Source: PLOWO2-12-38-17 sp963709355 | GTDB taxonomy: Bacteria > Planctomycetota > Brocadiia > Brocadiales > Brocadiaceae | Direction: 5' to 3' | DNA: 64,000 nucleotides | Assembly: GCA_963709355.1 (NCBI GenBank) | Contig: CAVPVY010000005.1 | Coordinates: forward strand, 1,116,001-1,180,000 | Shown: in pieces, positions 16,851 to 25,862 of the stretch | Layout: each line of letters begins with the position of its first letter | How positions within the stretch are numbered: the stretch's first letter is position 1 | Position numbers and translations under genes: made by a program | The notes under the pieces: generated by a model | Told to the model about the DNA's origin: nothing | The model's database searches: none | What the model saw: only the letters and a program-made list of their open reading frames with translations

Positions 16851-17016
16851 GTTTTAACATTAATCGCCCGATGCATAAAAGAATAGATATGTTATTTTTA
16901 TTCCGGACGTTTCGTTTTTCTGTCATTTATGAAATTCCTGAAATAGGTATAAACATTGTCTTTTTAAGGATGCGAAGGTTTGTTTATTTAATTGTTAAGG
17001 ATAGTTTTCTTTTGGC

Positions 17017-17045
17017 TTGACAATGCTATATGTGTGTGATATTAA
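17017..17045 (+). promoter_or_regulatory. Sigma70-like promoter of the L,D-transpeptidase gene
   Basis: TTGACA at 17017-17022, 17-bp spacer, TATTAA at 17040-17045. Transcription would begin near 17052, only a few bases before the ATG at 17055, so the mRNA could be leaderless. No Shine-Dalgarno is visible (TTTCCCTCC precedes the ATG). Confidence 0.55.
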
Positions 17046-17054
17046 TTTCCCTCC

Positions 17055-18035
17055 ATGAAAATATTTGAAGGTAATTATATTATTGGTGCATGTTGTATTT
17101 CCTTAGTTGCACTAATCTGCGGCACAGGCGTTATTGCAGGAACAAATAATAAGGGTGAACGGCCACTTTTATTGGCAAAAGCTAAAGACGACGTAATTAT
17201 TTACAAAAAAGATATTATTATTAGCTCGGATGAGCTAAAGGAAGAGTCTAAGGATGACGCAGAGGAATTTAAACAAATAGAGATACCTGTATCAAGAAAA
17301 GCAGAATCAATTAATATAAAATTAGAAACACTTAGTCTGGATATAGTTGATAAATACATAACAGAAGGAAAAAAATATGAGGCGCGGAATGCCCTTTCTG
17401 ATATTTTTCTAAGCGAAAAATACCCTGAGAAACAAAAGGAAATAAAAGAGCTTCTGGACAAATTAAATGAGGAGCTTATTTTTTCAAGCACACCATCGCC
17501 TGATGCCACGATTTATACGGTTCAACCGGGAAATGTGCTTGCAAATATTGCGAAACAATTTGGGACAAATTATGAATTAATTATGAGAATAAATGGAAAA
17601 TCAAATACAAGGATAAATATTGGAGAGAGATTAAAGATATTGACAGGAAAGACACGCATTCTAGTTAGCAAAACTGACTTTACATTAACCTTATTGTTAA
17701 ATGACCATTATGTGAAGCAATACAGGATTGGAGTTGGAAAGGATAACAAGACGCCAGAGGATAAATTTGAGGTGAAAAATAAGATGAAGGAACCAACATG
17801 GTTTTCACCACAAGGTGGCGTGTTTCCGTATGGGCACGAAGAAAATATACTTGGTACCCGATGGATTGGTTTTAAGGATAAGCCCGAATTATATGGTTTT
17901 GGGATTCATGGTACAACGCAACCTGAGTTAGTAGGTACTGCATCATCGAATGGTTGCGTCAGGATGATAAATAATGATGTTGAGGAATTATATGATTTTG
18001 TAACTTTAGATACAGAAATTATTATTCAAGGATGA
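17055..18035 (+). CDS. LysM-containing L,D-transpeptidase
   Basis: 326 residues, exported by an N-terminal hydrophobic segment (IIGACCISLVALICGTGVIA). A linker is followed by a LysM domain (YTVQPGNVLANIAKQFG through INIGERLKIL, about residues 153-195). The YkuD catalytic domain then starts with TRILVSKTDFTLTLLLNDHY and reaches GFGIHGTTQPELVG, with the active-site motif SSNGCVRM (catalytic Cys). The enzyme forms 3-3 peptidoglycan cross-links or attaches proteins in the periplasm. Peptidoglycan machinery is notable if the host is a planctomycete, but anammox bacteria are known to make peptidoglycan. The next gene starts at its stop. Confidence 0.92.
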   Translation: MKIFEGNYIIGACCISLVALICGTGVIAGTNNKGERPLLLAKAKDDVIIYKKDIIISSDELKEESKDDAEEFKQIEIPVSRKAESINIKLETLSLDIVDKYITEGKKYEARNALSDIFLSEKYPEKQKEIKELLDKLNEELIFSSTPSPDATIYTVQPGNVLANIAKQFGTNYELIMRINGKSNTRINIGERLKILTGKTRILVSKTDFTLTLLLNDHYVKQYRIGVGKDNKTPEDKFEVKNKMKEPTWFSPQGGVFPYGHEENILGTRWIGFKDKPELYGFGIHGTTQPELVGTASSNGCVRMINNDVEELYDFVTLDTEIIIQG

Positions 18036-18040
18036 TTATT

Positions 18041-18670
18041 ATGTACAAATATGAGCCGTTAGAGAAATATTTAAAGGATGCCGCAGCCGGAACTCCAACA
18101 CCGGGTGGTGGAAGCGTGGCCGCATTAGTTGGCGCATTAGCAACAACGATGTCTTCAATGCCGGCAAATTTTACAGTTGGCAAAGAAAAATTCAAACAAT
18201 ATGACGCTCAGATTAAGAAAGTACTTGATGAATGTGAAAAGAGCAGAGAGACTTTATTATCATTGATGGAAGAAGATATTGCTGTTTATAGTGAGGTAAG
18301 CAAGGCATACGGCTTGCCGAAAACCACTGAGCCTGAAAAGAAGACAAGGTCTGAGGCAATACAAAAAGCCGCAACTATCGCTATGGAGGTTCCGTTAAAG
18401 GTGTCAATGTGTTGCCTTTATGTGCAGGAACTAACAAGGGAATTGGTTGATATTGCAAATCCTAATCTTATTTCAGATATTGGGGTCTCTGCCTACCTGG
18501 CAGAGGCGGCATTTCAGTGCGCAAAATTGAATGTCGATATAAACCTTGCCATTATCAAGAATCAAGGTCTGGTTGAAAAAGTAAGGAATGAAATAAACCA
18601 GGCAGAAAAGAAGATTGAGGCTTTTTCAAAAGAGATTCAGGAAAGAGTTCAGGCGAGAATAAAGGGTTAA
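18041..18670 (+). CDS. Methenyltetrahydrofolate cyclohydrolase / cyclodeaminase family (FchA-like)
   Basis: 209 residues matching the formiminotransferase-cyclodeaminase C-terminal family. The N-terminal PTPGGGSVAALVGALATTMS is the signature, followed by helical segments ending in NLISDIGVSAYLAEAAFQCA and LNVDINLAIIKN. Stand-alone versions (FchA) hydrolyse 5,10-methenyl-THF in one-carbon metabolism. The ATG at 18041 (MYKYEPLEKYL) is preferred, with AAGGA upstream. An ATG at 18032 overlaps the previous stop. Translation is likely coupled to the L,D-transpeptidase gene. Confidence 0.85.
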   Translation: MYKYEPLEKYLKDAAAGTPTPGGGSVAALVGALATTMSSMPANFTVGKEKFKQYDAQIKKVLDECEKSRETLLSLMEEDIAVYSEVSKAYGLPKTTEPEKKTRSEAIQKAATIAMEVPLKVSMCCLYVQELTRELVDIANPNLISDIGVSAYLAEAAFQCAKLNVDINLAIIKNQGLVEKVRNEINQAEKKIEAFSKEIQERVQARIKG

Positions 18671-18695
18671 TTTCTTCACTTCAGTATATTTTTCA

Positions 18696-19223
18696 ATGAA
18701 CATTATGGAGTGGAAAATAAACAAAAGCGCAAAAGGCTGTGTCGTTTGCGAAAAAGATTTCTGTGAAGAAGAAGAATATTTCTCTGCGCTTTTTGATGAG
18801 AATGATATATTTACACGTAAAGACTTTTGTCTCGCATGCTGGCGTAACAACATGGAGGGAGGTCATTTCTCGTTCTGGAAAACTAAAAAACCCAAGAGTG
18901 ATAAACCAGCCAGAAAATTCATAAATATAAATATATTATTAGATATGTTTGTCAGGTTGGAAGGGAAGGATGAATCCCGGCAAAAAAACCTTCGTTATGT
19001 GCTAGCGCTCTTTTTAATCAGAAAAAAGATATTTAAATTACGGTCTTTAAATAAACAAAATGGTGAAGAATTGATTACAATATACTATCCTAAAGAAGAC
19101 CGTGAATTCACAGTAACCAACATGTATCTGAAAGAAGAAGAAATTGAAGCTATAACATCTGAGATGTGCCAGCTTTTAAACTATCCTGACATGGAACTTG
19201 ATGCCATGAATAATTCACTTTGA
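18696..19223 (+). CDS. Conserved hypothetical protein with cysteine pairs
   Basis: 175 residues, not recognised. The N-terminal 50 residues contain CVVCEKDFCEEE and CLACW, an arrangement of two CxxC pairs that could bind zinc and resembles treble-clef-like small domains. The rest is charged and helical (RFVRLEGKDESRQKNLRYVL-like, LFLIRKKIFKLRSLN), with an acidic C-terminus. It follows the FchA-like gene by 25 bp on the same strand and is convergent with the next gene. A cytosolic regulatory or adaptor role is possible but unproven. Confidence 0.7.
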   Translation: MNIMEWKINKSAKGCVVCEKDFCEEEEYFSALFDENDIFTRKDFCLACWRNNMEGGHFSFWKTKKPKSDKPARKFININILLDMFVRLEGKDESRQKNLRYVLALFLIRKKIFKLRSLNKQNGEELITIYYPKEDREFTVTNMYLKEEEIEAITSEMCQLLNYPDMELDAMNNSL

Positions 19224-19337
19224 TGCACCTCTTAAATTAGCATCTCAACAATTTCGGTTTTTGAATACATATAAAATTATTATTCAAGATTGAGACTTTA
19301 TCACGAATAATAATATCTGGTTATAGCTGTTGGCATT

Positions 19338-19598
19338 TTATTCTGCTGCCGGTGCAACAGTTGGCGCTGTAGTATTATATTTACAAGTATCACAGTCAAC
19401 AGCGATACCTTGCTTTTTCTTTTCTTTAAGAGAAATCCTGAGTTCATTAATCCGGTTCTGCTCCGCACTATTCTGCCTCTGTAAATTTAATAATTTTATT
19501 CTTATTTGCCTTGTGTTTTTAATACTAGGACATACTGACTTTCTCATTCCAACAGGGCAAGTACCTACAATTTTCTTTTTATTTATTTTTTTCGCCAT
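19338..19598 (-). CDS. Small hypothetical protein downstream of rnc
   Basis: 86 residues: a basic N-terminus (MAKKINKKKIVGTCPVGMRK), a helical charged middle (IRIKLLNLQRQNSAEQNRIN), a CDTCKY motif and an Ala/Pro-rich tail. An excellent Shine-Dalgarno (AAAGGAG) precedes the ATG, which supports it as a real gene. It starts 36 bp after the rnc stop on the same strand. Four cysteines (CP..., C, CxxC) may bind metal. No family recognised. Confidence 0.65.
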   Translation of the reverse strand: MAKKINKKKIVGTCPVGMRKSVCPSIKNTRQIRIKLLNLQRQNSAEQNRINELRISLKEKKKQGIAVDCDTCKYNTTAPTVAPAAE

Positions 19599-19634
19599 GA
19601 TAAAGCTCCTTTCAAGTTTTACTATGATGCATTA

Positions 19635-20357
19635 TTAACTATTTTCGCAAATTAAATCGGGTGTGAGTATTTTCAAGGTTTCTTTTGCGGCGGATTGTTC
19701 CGCCTCTTTTTTGCTTTTACCCCATCCAGTGCCATATTCGTTGCCATCTATTAATACAATTACCTCAAAAGATTTTCCATGTTCAGGACCAATTTGTTTT
19801 AATATACGATAATTGGGCGTTACGTTGTGTTCATTCTGACTGTATTGTTGAAGTATGGATTTATAATTTTTTTCATGTTGATTATTACATACTAGATTAA
19901 TTTCTTTTTTCAAATATTTAATTGTGAAATTATATGCTGCTTCAATACCTCCATCCAGGTATATTGCAGCTATAACTGCCTCAAAGACATTTGCGAGAAT
20001 AGACTTTGGGAGAAAGTTGCGGTCATTAATTCCTTTTCCAAGAACAATAAAATCTTGTAATTGTGCCTCTTGACTGACCTTTGCGAGTGTTGATTGACAA
20101 ACAACGACAGATTTAATTCTGGTTAGTTCTCCTTCACTGTTATTGGGCATGTATTTATATAAATAATCTGAAATAACCATCCCTAATACAGCGTCTCCAA
20201 GAAATTCTAACCGCTCATTTGAGAAATTGTTTTCTAGCCTGCACGAAGTGTGAGTTAATGCAATTCCAAGTAATGTCTTATCTCTGAAAGAATATCCGAT
20301 TGTTTGTTCACATACATTAATATCTTTCAAAGTTGTATTGTTATTCGTAAGGCTCAT
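19635..20357 (-). CDS. rnc: Ribonuclease III
   Basis: Endonuclease that cuts double-stranded RNA, including rRNA precursors. The catalytic signature NERLEFLGDAVLGMVISDYL lies near residues 43-62, the second acidic site is ANVFEAVIAAIYLDGG, and a C-terminal dsRNA-binding domain follows (KSILQQYSQNEH, GWGKSKKEAEQSAAKETL). Length 240 is typical. Its start overlaps the end of the NYN-domain gene by 17 bp, coupling two nucleases. Confidence 0.95.
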   Translation of the reverse strand: MSLTNNNTTLKDINVCEQTIGYSFRDKTLLGIALTHTSCRLENNFSNERLEFLGDAVLGMVISDYLYKYMPNNSEGELTRIKSVVVCQSTLAKVSQEAQLQDFIVLGKGINDRNFLPKSILANVFEAVIAAIYLDGGIEAAYNFTIKYLKKEINLVCNNQHEKNYKSILQQYSQNEHNVTPNYRILKQIGPEHGKSFEVIVLIDGNEYGTGWGKSKKEAEQSAAKETLKILTPDLICENS

Positions 20358-20874
20358 TCTTTTGAAATTTTTTCTCTTTGAACAACATGGATTCTTCTAT
20401 GGCGGTGTACTGAGTAGCTGCGCTAATAAGTTCAATTGCGGTACTGCGTCTGAATGAAACGACTTCAACCCTGCAGCCATGTGCTTTTAACATTTCAACA
20501 AGTGGGGCAAAATCTCCATCTCCACTTACCAGCACAACAGTATCCAATTTCGGTGCTATTGCAATTGTGTCAATCGCAATGCCCATGTCCCAGTCTCCTT
20601 TTGCCGTCCCGTCAGGTCTTAAACGGAGTTCTTTTGATTTTATTTCATAACCAAGACGTTTCAGTGCATCAGTAAAACTGGACTGATCTACATCGGGTTT
20701 TTGAACTACGTATGCAATTGCACGTATCAAGTTTCTGTTACATACAATTTCTAACAATAATTTACTATAATCGATTTTTGATTGGTGTAATGCCTTTGCT
20801 GAGTAAAACATATTCTGGACATCTACAAACACACCAATTCTTTGTTGCGAGCCTCTGATTCTACTACCCACCAT
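20341..20874 (-). CDS. NYN domain (LabA/DUF88) putative ribonuclease
   Basis: 177 residues of the NYN/PIN-like fold. Acidic motifs are in place: GVFVDVQNMFYSA near the start, KGDWDMGIAIDTIAI in the middle, then VLVSGDGDFAPLVEML and RVEVVSFRR. Such proteins are metal-dependent RNases of RNA turnover or unknown regulation. AAAGG precedes the ATG. It overlaps rnc, so the pair may act in the same RNA-processing pathway (inference from linkage). Confidence 0.88.
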   Translation of the reverse strand: MVGSRIRGSQQRIGVFVDVQNMFYSAKALHQSKIDYSKLLLEIVCNRNLIRAIAYVVQKPDVDQSSFTDALKRLGYEIKSKELRLRPDGTAKGDWDMGIAIDTIAIAPKLDTVVLVSGDGDFAPLVEMLKAHGCRVEVVSFRRSTAIELISAATQYTAIEESMLFKEKKFQKNEPYE

Positions 20875-21253
20875 GTATAATTACCTTTCTAATAAAGTTT
20901 AATATAACTAATATTTAATACTTAAAAATAGTAAGAAGTTTTAATAAAATACAACCTTGTAAAAACAGGTAGTAAAGATAATATAATATAAAGAGTTCAA
21001 AGAGCGAAGATATGTATGATTTAAAAATCATAACATACTATATTATTTAAAATTAGAGCGATGTATTATAGAAATAATTTTAACAGCCTTTTACTCACAG
21101 TCAATTAAAAAACTGAAATAACGTAATTTTATTGACACTTTTATTGAATTCTGATAAATTCACAAGTATCAATATAAATCTAACTGCTTTGTATGCAACA
21201 ACTAAACATAAAACCAATAATGAGCATTAATTAGCTCAAATTTTCTATGAATT
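20875..21253. other. Divergent intergenic region between the NYN gene and pheA
   Basis: 379 bp, very AT-rich, with no supportable gene. The pheA-side promoter candidate lies at 21132-21160. Confidence 0.6.
21132..21160 (+). promoter_or_regulatory. Promoter candidate for pheA-tpiA-secG
   Basis: Perfect TTGACA at 21132-21137 and a weaker TAAATT at 21155-21160, 17-bp spacing. It would give a leader of about 85 bases. Confidence 0.4.
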
Positions 21254-22336
21254 ATGGATATTAATGGCTTAAGAAAAGAAATTGATATATTGGACTCTAA
21301 GATTGTAGAGTTGTTAAACGAAAGGGCAGAAGTTGTTATAAAAATAGGAGATATTAAGAAACAGAATAAGGCACAAGTGTATGTCCCTAACAGAGAACAA
21401 GAGGTATATTCCCGAGTAACAAAACAAAACAAAGGTCCGCTGAGTAATGAATGCCTTACTGCAATATACAAGGAATTAATGGCAGGTTCACTGGTACTGG
21501 AAAAACCCATAAGGGTTTCGTATTTAGGACCTGAGGGGACTTTTAGTTATTTTGCTGCACGACAGAAATTTGGTTCCTCTGTAGAGTATATTTCGGCAAG
21601 GGGGATAGATGATGTTTTCAGGGACGTAGTGGGTGGTAGATGTGATTATGGAATCGTACCTGTTGAGAATTCTACTGAGGGTGGCATCAGAGAGACTTTG
21701 AACATGTTTGTTGAGTTTGACGTTAATATATGTTCTGAAATTATTCTGCCCATTCATCACAATATAATGGCAAATTGTAATAAGAATGAGATTAAAAAGG
21801 TATTCTCAAAACCACAGATTTTATCACAATGTAAGAATTGGTTGACAAATAATCTGCCGCACGTAGAGTTGGTTGAAGTCAGTAGCAGTGCAGAGGCCGC
21901 ACGTATGGTAGGAAAGGCAATAGACTCCGAGAAAGATGGTAGATATTATGCAGTAATTGCCAATGCAGAGATAGCGCAACAATACGGGTTAAATATCCTG
22001 TTTAAGAACGTCGAAGATAATCCAAACAATATAACAAGATTTTTCGTTCTCAGTAAGGTATATGGTGCACCTAGCGGAAGAGACAGAACGGCAGTTATGT
22101 GTTATATAAAAAATCGGCCTGGTGCATTGCTGGACATACTTGAACCTTTTAAGACATGCGATATCAATCTGACAAATATTGAATCAATTCCTACAAAAAA
22201 GAAGGCATGGGAATATTGTTTTTATCTGGATTTTGATGGGCATGTGACAAATGAAAACATACAGAAAGCCTTGAAAGAAGTATCAAAAAAGTGTATGGAT
22301 GTAAAGATTCTTGGATCATTTCCAAAGTGTGATTGA
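21254..22336 (+). CDS. pheA: Bifunctional chorismate mutase / prephenate dehydratase
   Basis: Converts chorismate to prephenate and then phenylpyruvate for phenylalanine synthesis. Residues 1-85 are an AroQ chorismate mutase helix bundle (LRKEIDILDSKIVELLNERA, IGDIKKQNK). Residues 90-270 are prephenate dehydratase (VSYLGPEGTFSYFAA, YGIVPVENSTEGG, ITRFFVLSK). The C-terminus is an ACT domain (YIKNRPGALLDILEPF, NLTNIESIPTKKKAWEYCFY) for feedback inhibition by phenylalanine. Length 360 is typical. tpiA follows 18 bp later. Confidence 0.96.
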   Translation: MDINGLRKEIDILDSKIVELLNERAEVVIKIGDIKKQNKAQVYVPNREQEVYSRVTKQNKGPLSNECLTAIYKELMAGSLVLEKPIRVSYLGPEGTFSYFAARQKFGSSVEYISARGIDDVFRDVVGGRCDYGIVPVENSTEGGIRETLNMFVEFDVNICSEIILPIHHNIMANCNKNEIKKVFSKPQILSQCKNWLTNNLPHVELVEVSSSAEAARMVGKAIDSEKDGRYYAVIANAEIAQQYGLNILFKNVEDNPNNITRFFVLSKVYGAPSGRDRTAVMCYIKNRPGALLDILEPFKTCDINLTNIESIPTKKKAWEYCFYLDFDGHVTNENIQKALKEVSKKCMDVKILGSFPKCD

Positions 22337-22354
22337 AAGGATTTCCTGGGGATA

Positions 22355-23116
22355 ATGAAAAAAAAACCTCTTGTTGTGGGAAATTGGAAAATGAATCTCA
22401 CGCTACGGGAAGGAGGCGAATTTGCCCACTCTTTGAGAGAAAGAATTAGTGATAATAGTAATATAATCTGTGGAATTAGTCCGCCTTATGTTTTTCTAAA
22501 CGATATTTGCAAGATACTAAAAGATAGCAATATCTATGTTGTAGCACAGAATATTCACAATGAAAAAAGCGGTGCGTTTACGGGTGAGATATCTGCGGTA
22601 ATGGTCAAAGAGGTAGGTTGTACACATGTACTTATAGGGCATTCGGAACGGAGACAACTATTTGGAGAAAAGGATTCTTTTATAAATGCAAAAATAAAGA
22701 TAGCATTGTCTATCGGCTTAAAGCCAATTTTATGTATAGGAGAAACTTTAAAGGAAAGGGAGGATGGAAAAACAGAATATGTGATTGAAAATCAGTTGAG
22801 AAACGGTTTAAATGGAATTAAGTCTGACTCTATAAAAGATATTTCGATCGCATATGAGCCGGTCTGGGCAATAGGTACTGGAAAAACAGCATCACCGGAA
22901 CAGGCAAACGAAGTACATTTATTTATCAGAGGCATACTATCCGACGAATATGGCGTAGATGTGTCAAATAGGGTATATATTCAATATGGAGGTAGCGTCA
23001 AACCTGAAAATGCGAAGGAATTGATGGTACAGTCAGAAATTGATGGGCTTCTTGTTGGCGGTGCAAGTATTAAATTAGGATCTTTTTTAGATATTATTTG
23101 TAATAGTGTTAATTAG
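22355..23116 (+). CDS. tpiA: Triosephosphate isomerase
   Basis: Glycolytic/gluconeogenic TIM barrel, 253 residues. All family marks are present: VVGNWKMN with the substrate-binding Asn and Lys, IGHSERRQ with the electrophilic His, and the catalytic Glu in AYEPVWAIGTGKTASPEQA. The phosphate loop YGGSVKPENA and GLLVGGASI complete the site. It lies between pheA and secG on the same strand, and tpiA-secG is a common pairing. Confidence 0.97.
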   Translation: MKKKPLVVGNWKMNLTLREGGEFAHSLRERISDNSNIICGISPPYVFLNDICKILKDSNIYVVAQNIHNEKSGAFTGEISAVMVKEVGCTHVLIGHSERRQLFGEKDSFINAKIKIALSIGLKPILCIGETLKEREDGKTEYVIENQLRNGLNGIKSDSIKDISIAYEPVWAIGTGKTASPEQANEVHLFIRGILSDEYGVDVSNRVYIQYGGSVKPENAKELMVQSEIDGLLVGGASIKLGSFLDIICNSVN

Positions 23117-23156
23117 TGTTTTTTAAAATGGTTTTTAATATTTGAGGGAATTCAAT

Positions 23157-23777
23157 GTGAATGCTGAAAAGGCTTTTAAATGGGGAGTAGCAATTATTTT
23201 AATATTCGGGATTTTGAATGCATTCTACTTTTTTAGAATAGTAATTGCGTTAAAGATCGCTTTACCTGTACTTTGTGTGTTTTTAATTGGTTCAATATTA
23301 TTACAATCCGGGAAAGGTGGTGGGCTTGCAGCGATTGGAGGGCTTGGAGACCAGTCTGCCTTCGGTACAAAAACCGGCACGTTTCTTTCTAAAATAACAT
23401 ATCTTTTGGGTGCTGCTTTCGTAGTAACGACTGTATTGTTATTTAAACTATCTGTTCCTGAAAGTCCGCTAAAGACTCTTACTACCCATGAAGCGCCTTT
23501 GTCTCAGCATACACATGAGCATGAACACGAACATTCAGCGCATGAGGAGGGGTATGGACATGGCGATGCTCATCAGGATGAAAAAGTGGATGCAACGGAC
23601 AATCTCGGTATGCAGGGCGTTGGGGAAGAAAAATCAAATAGGACTGTTAATGGTGAGTCGCAGAGTCATGGTGTACAAAAAAATAGAAGTATAAAGGATC
23701 AGCCAGTGGGTGTGAAGCCAGTTGAGTCAGAAAGCCAGTCAACAAGTAACACTGAAAAGCCCAAAGATGCAGAATAA
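23157..23777 (+). CDS. secG: SecG preprotein translocase subunit with long His-rich tail
   Basis: The first 115 residues form SecG: two transmembrane helices flanking the signature LIGSILLQSGKGGGLAAIGG then DQSAFGTKTGTFLSKITY. Usual SecG is 75-120 residues; this one has about 90 extra hydrophilic residues. These begin with a histidine cluster (QHTHEHEHEHSAHEEGYGHG then DAHQDE) and end in a Ser/Gln-rich tail. The tail would face one side of the membrane and could bind metal. The GTG at 23157 has GAGGGA upstream and is preferred. A TTG at 23142 is the alternative. Confidence 0.88.
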   Translation: MNAEKAFKWGVAIILIFGILNAFYFFRIVIALKIALPVLCVFLIGSILLQSGKGGGLAAIGGLGDQSAFGTKTGTFLSKITYLLGAAFVVTTVLLFKLSVPESPLKTLTTHEAPLSQHTHEHEHEHSAHEEGYGHGDAHQDEKVDATDNLGMQGVGEEKSNRTVNGESQSHGVQKNRSIKDQPVGVKPVESESQSTSNTEKPKDAE

Positions 23778-23841
23778 GAAAGAAGCAAGCAAGTAAAGAA
23801 TCGAGTAAATAGTTTGATTATATAAATTTTGGGTAACAGTG

Positions 23842-24726
23842 ATGTTAAAAAGTATGACTGGGTTTGGTATTGCCGAATATAAAGATGAAAAACAATCATT
23901 GCGTGTAGAGCTTCGTTCGGTCAATAATAGATTTTTGAAGATAGAGTCCAGATTACCCGAGTTTTTACAAGCATTCGAAAGTAAAATTGAACGTCCTATC
24001 AGGGAAAAGGTTTTCAGGGGCACAGTTTTACTAAATGTGAGCTATCTATCTTTAAATCACGATTTGGAATCTTCCATAGATGAGGCTAAATTAAAGGAGT
24101 ATTATTACTTATTAAATGGTGTAAAGAAAAAGATTAAATCAAGAGAAAGAATCTCGATTAATTCCTTAATACTGCTACCGGGTATACTGCAGAAGGGCAA
24201 AAGCAATCAATTGGATAAGGAATTTATTTTATCTATTTGTATGTCTTTGATAAATGAGTCACTTTCAAAGATGCTCGAGATGCGTGCAGTAGAAGGTGGT
24301 CATCTTGAAAAAGATATTGAACAGAGAAAAGAATGCATCCTTTCTTTGTTAAACAAGATTGAAAACAGGTCGCCAGTGATTGTACAGGAGTATAATAAGC
24401 GCTTACACAACAGGATTACTTCTTTGTTAAGTGGTACCGATGTTCAATTATCAGACAGTGATCTTTACCGTGAAATTGCTATTTTTGCCGAGCGGTGCGA
24501 TATTTCAGAAGAAATAAGCCGTCTGAAGAGCCATTTATACCAATTACAAGAAACAATGCAATCTGATGAACCATCGGGAAGAAAGCTTGATTTTATTGTT
24601 CAGGAGATGTTTCGGGAAACAAATACAATGTGCTCAAAGTCGAACGATAGTATAATGATGAAAGATTTAGTTGATGTGAAGACTGAGACAGAGAAAATAA
24701 GAGAACAAATATTTAATATTGAATAA
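23842..24726 (+). CDS. yicC: YicC family endoribonuclease-like protein
   Basis: 294 residues. The N-terminal signature MLKSMTGFGIAEYKDEKQSL and LRVELRSVNNRFLKIESRLP are diagnostic, as is the C-terminal EISRLKSHLYQLQETMQSDE then GRKLDFIVQEMFREINT-like NTMCSKS. YicC proteins have been linked to RNA decay and stationary-phase survival. It is upstream of gmk, the conserved bacterial order. A GTG three bases earlier is also possible as start. Confidence 0.93.
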   Translation: MLKSMTGFGIAEYKDEKQSLRVELRSVNNRFLKIESRLPEFLQAFESKIERPIREKVFRGTVLLNVSYLSLNHDLESSIDEAKLKEYYYLLNGVKKKIKSRERISINSLILLPGILQKGKSNQLDKEFILSICMSLINESLSKMLEMRAVEGGHLEKDIEQRKECILSLLNKIENRSPVIVQEYNKRLHNRITSLLSGTDVQLSDSDLYREIAIFAERCDISEEISRLKSHLYQLQETMQSDEPSGRKLDFIVQEMFRETNTMCSKSNDSIMMKDLVDVKTETEKIREQIFNIE

Positions 24727-24758
24727 GCTTTTAATATTGAATCATTATAAAAAATGGA

Positions 24759-25304
24759 ATGGGCAAGCTTGTAATCATTTCTGGACCGTCAGGCAGTGGT
24801 AAGACAACTGTATGCAAGTTGCTTGAAAAAGAACCAAATGTGGAAAAATCTGTATCCGTAACTACGCGTCCTCCAAGGTATGATGAGAAAAACGGAGAAT
24901 CTTATTATTTTGTAAACAATACTGAATTTGAAGAAATGATTCAAAGAGGCGAACTGGCAGAATATGCAATATACTGTAATTATTATTACGGGACGCCTCT
25001 GAATGCATTGAAAGAGGCGCTGAAAAAAGAGATAATATATTTACTTGAAATAGATGTGCAGGGCGCAATACAGATTATGGAGAAATTTACTGAGACGATA
25101 TCCATTTTCTTGCTGCCTCCTGACAAGGGTGCATTGCATAATCGTTTAGTCAAAAGAAATACAAATAAAGAAAAAGATATGGAGGTTCGTTTGAAAACTG
25201 CCGCAAAAGAGCTGGAATTCAAAGATAGATATAACTATTGTGTCATTAACGACAACCTCGACACAACAGTAAATACAATTCGTAAAATATTAAACATTTC
25301 ATAA
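24759..25304 (+). CDS. gmk: Guanylate kinase
   Basis: Phosphorylates GMP to GDP in the cytosol. P-loop GPSGSGKTTVCKLL, the GMP-binding VTTRPPRYDEKNGESYYFV, and EIDVQGAIQIMEKF followed by IFLLPPDK are all typical. Length 181 fits the short bacterial form. coaC starts two bases after its stop. No rpoZ gene is seen between gmk and coaC, where it often lies. Confidence 0.96.
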   Translation: MGKLVIISGPSGSGKTTVCKLLEKEPNVEKSVSVTTRPPRYDEKNGESYYFVNNTEFEEMIQRGELAEYAIYCNYYYGTPLNALKEALKKEIIYLLEIDVQGAIQIMEKFTETISIFLLPPDKGALHNRLVKRNTNKEKDMEVRLKTAAKELEFKDRYNYCVINDNLDTTVNTIRKILNIS

Positions 25305-25306
25305 AC

Positions 25307-25856
25307 ATGCCCTACCATATTATCTTAGGAGTTACAGGTAGTATTGCAGCTTATAAGGCTGTTGAGGTTGTGTCAGGTCTGATTAAACAGAGTAATAAGG
25401 TTACCGTTATAATGACATCATGTGCACAACGTTTTGTAACTCCAGTAACCTTTCAGGCTATTTCAAAGAACAAGGTTATAACGGACCTTTTTATTGACAC
25501 TGAGAATTATGACCCTGAACATGTATCGCTTGCCGAACAGGCTGATTTAATTGTAGTAGCGCCAGCTACAGCGAATTTCCTAGGTAAAGTCGCCTCCGGA
25601 ATTGCTGATGATGCATTGACATGTACCGTTATGGCTACGCGTTCCAGACGTGCTTATAGCACCTGCAATGAATGACAGTATGTATATGAATCCTGTTGTT
25701 CAGGAAAATGTGAACAAGTTGAAAGGACTGGGTTATATAATCATAGAACCCGAAAAGGGCAGGTTATGCACTGGCAAAGTTGGTATTGGAAGATTGGCTT
25801 CCGTTGAGACGATAGTTAATACAATCAACAAAGTACTTAAGAAAAAAAGAATATAG
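25307..25856 (+). pseudogene. coaC: Phosphopantothenoylcysteine decarboxylase (CoaC), frameshifted
   Basis: FMN-dependent decarboxylase of coenzyme A synthesis. The first frame (25307-25675) has GVTGSIAAYKAVEVVSGLIK, the catalytic-His region HVSLAEQADLIVVAPATANF and GIADDALTCTVMATR, then shifts to nonsense. The other frame (25650-25856) continues with LIAPAMNDSMYMNPVVQENV and GRLCTGKVGIGRLASVE. The junction TCCAGAC near 25645 has one base too many. The joined protein would have 183 residues, a CoaC-only form without CoaB. CoA synthesis is essential, so an assembly indel is at least as likely as true inactivation, unless another copy exists. Confidence 0.85.
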
Positions 25857-25862
25857 AGGTTC

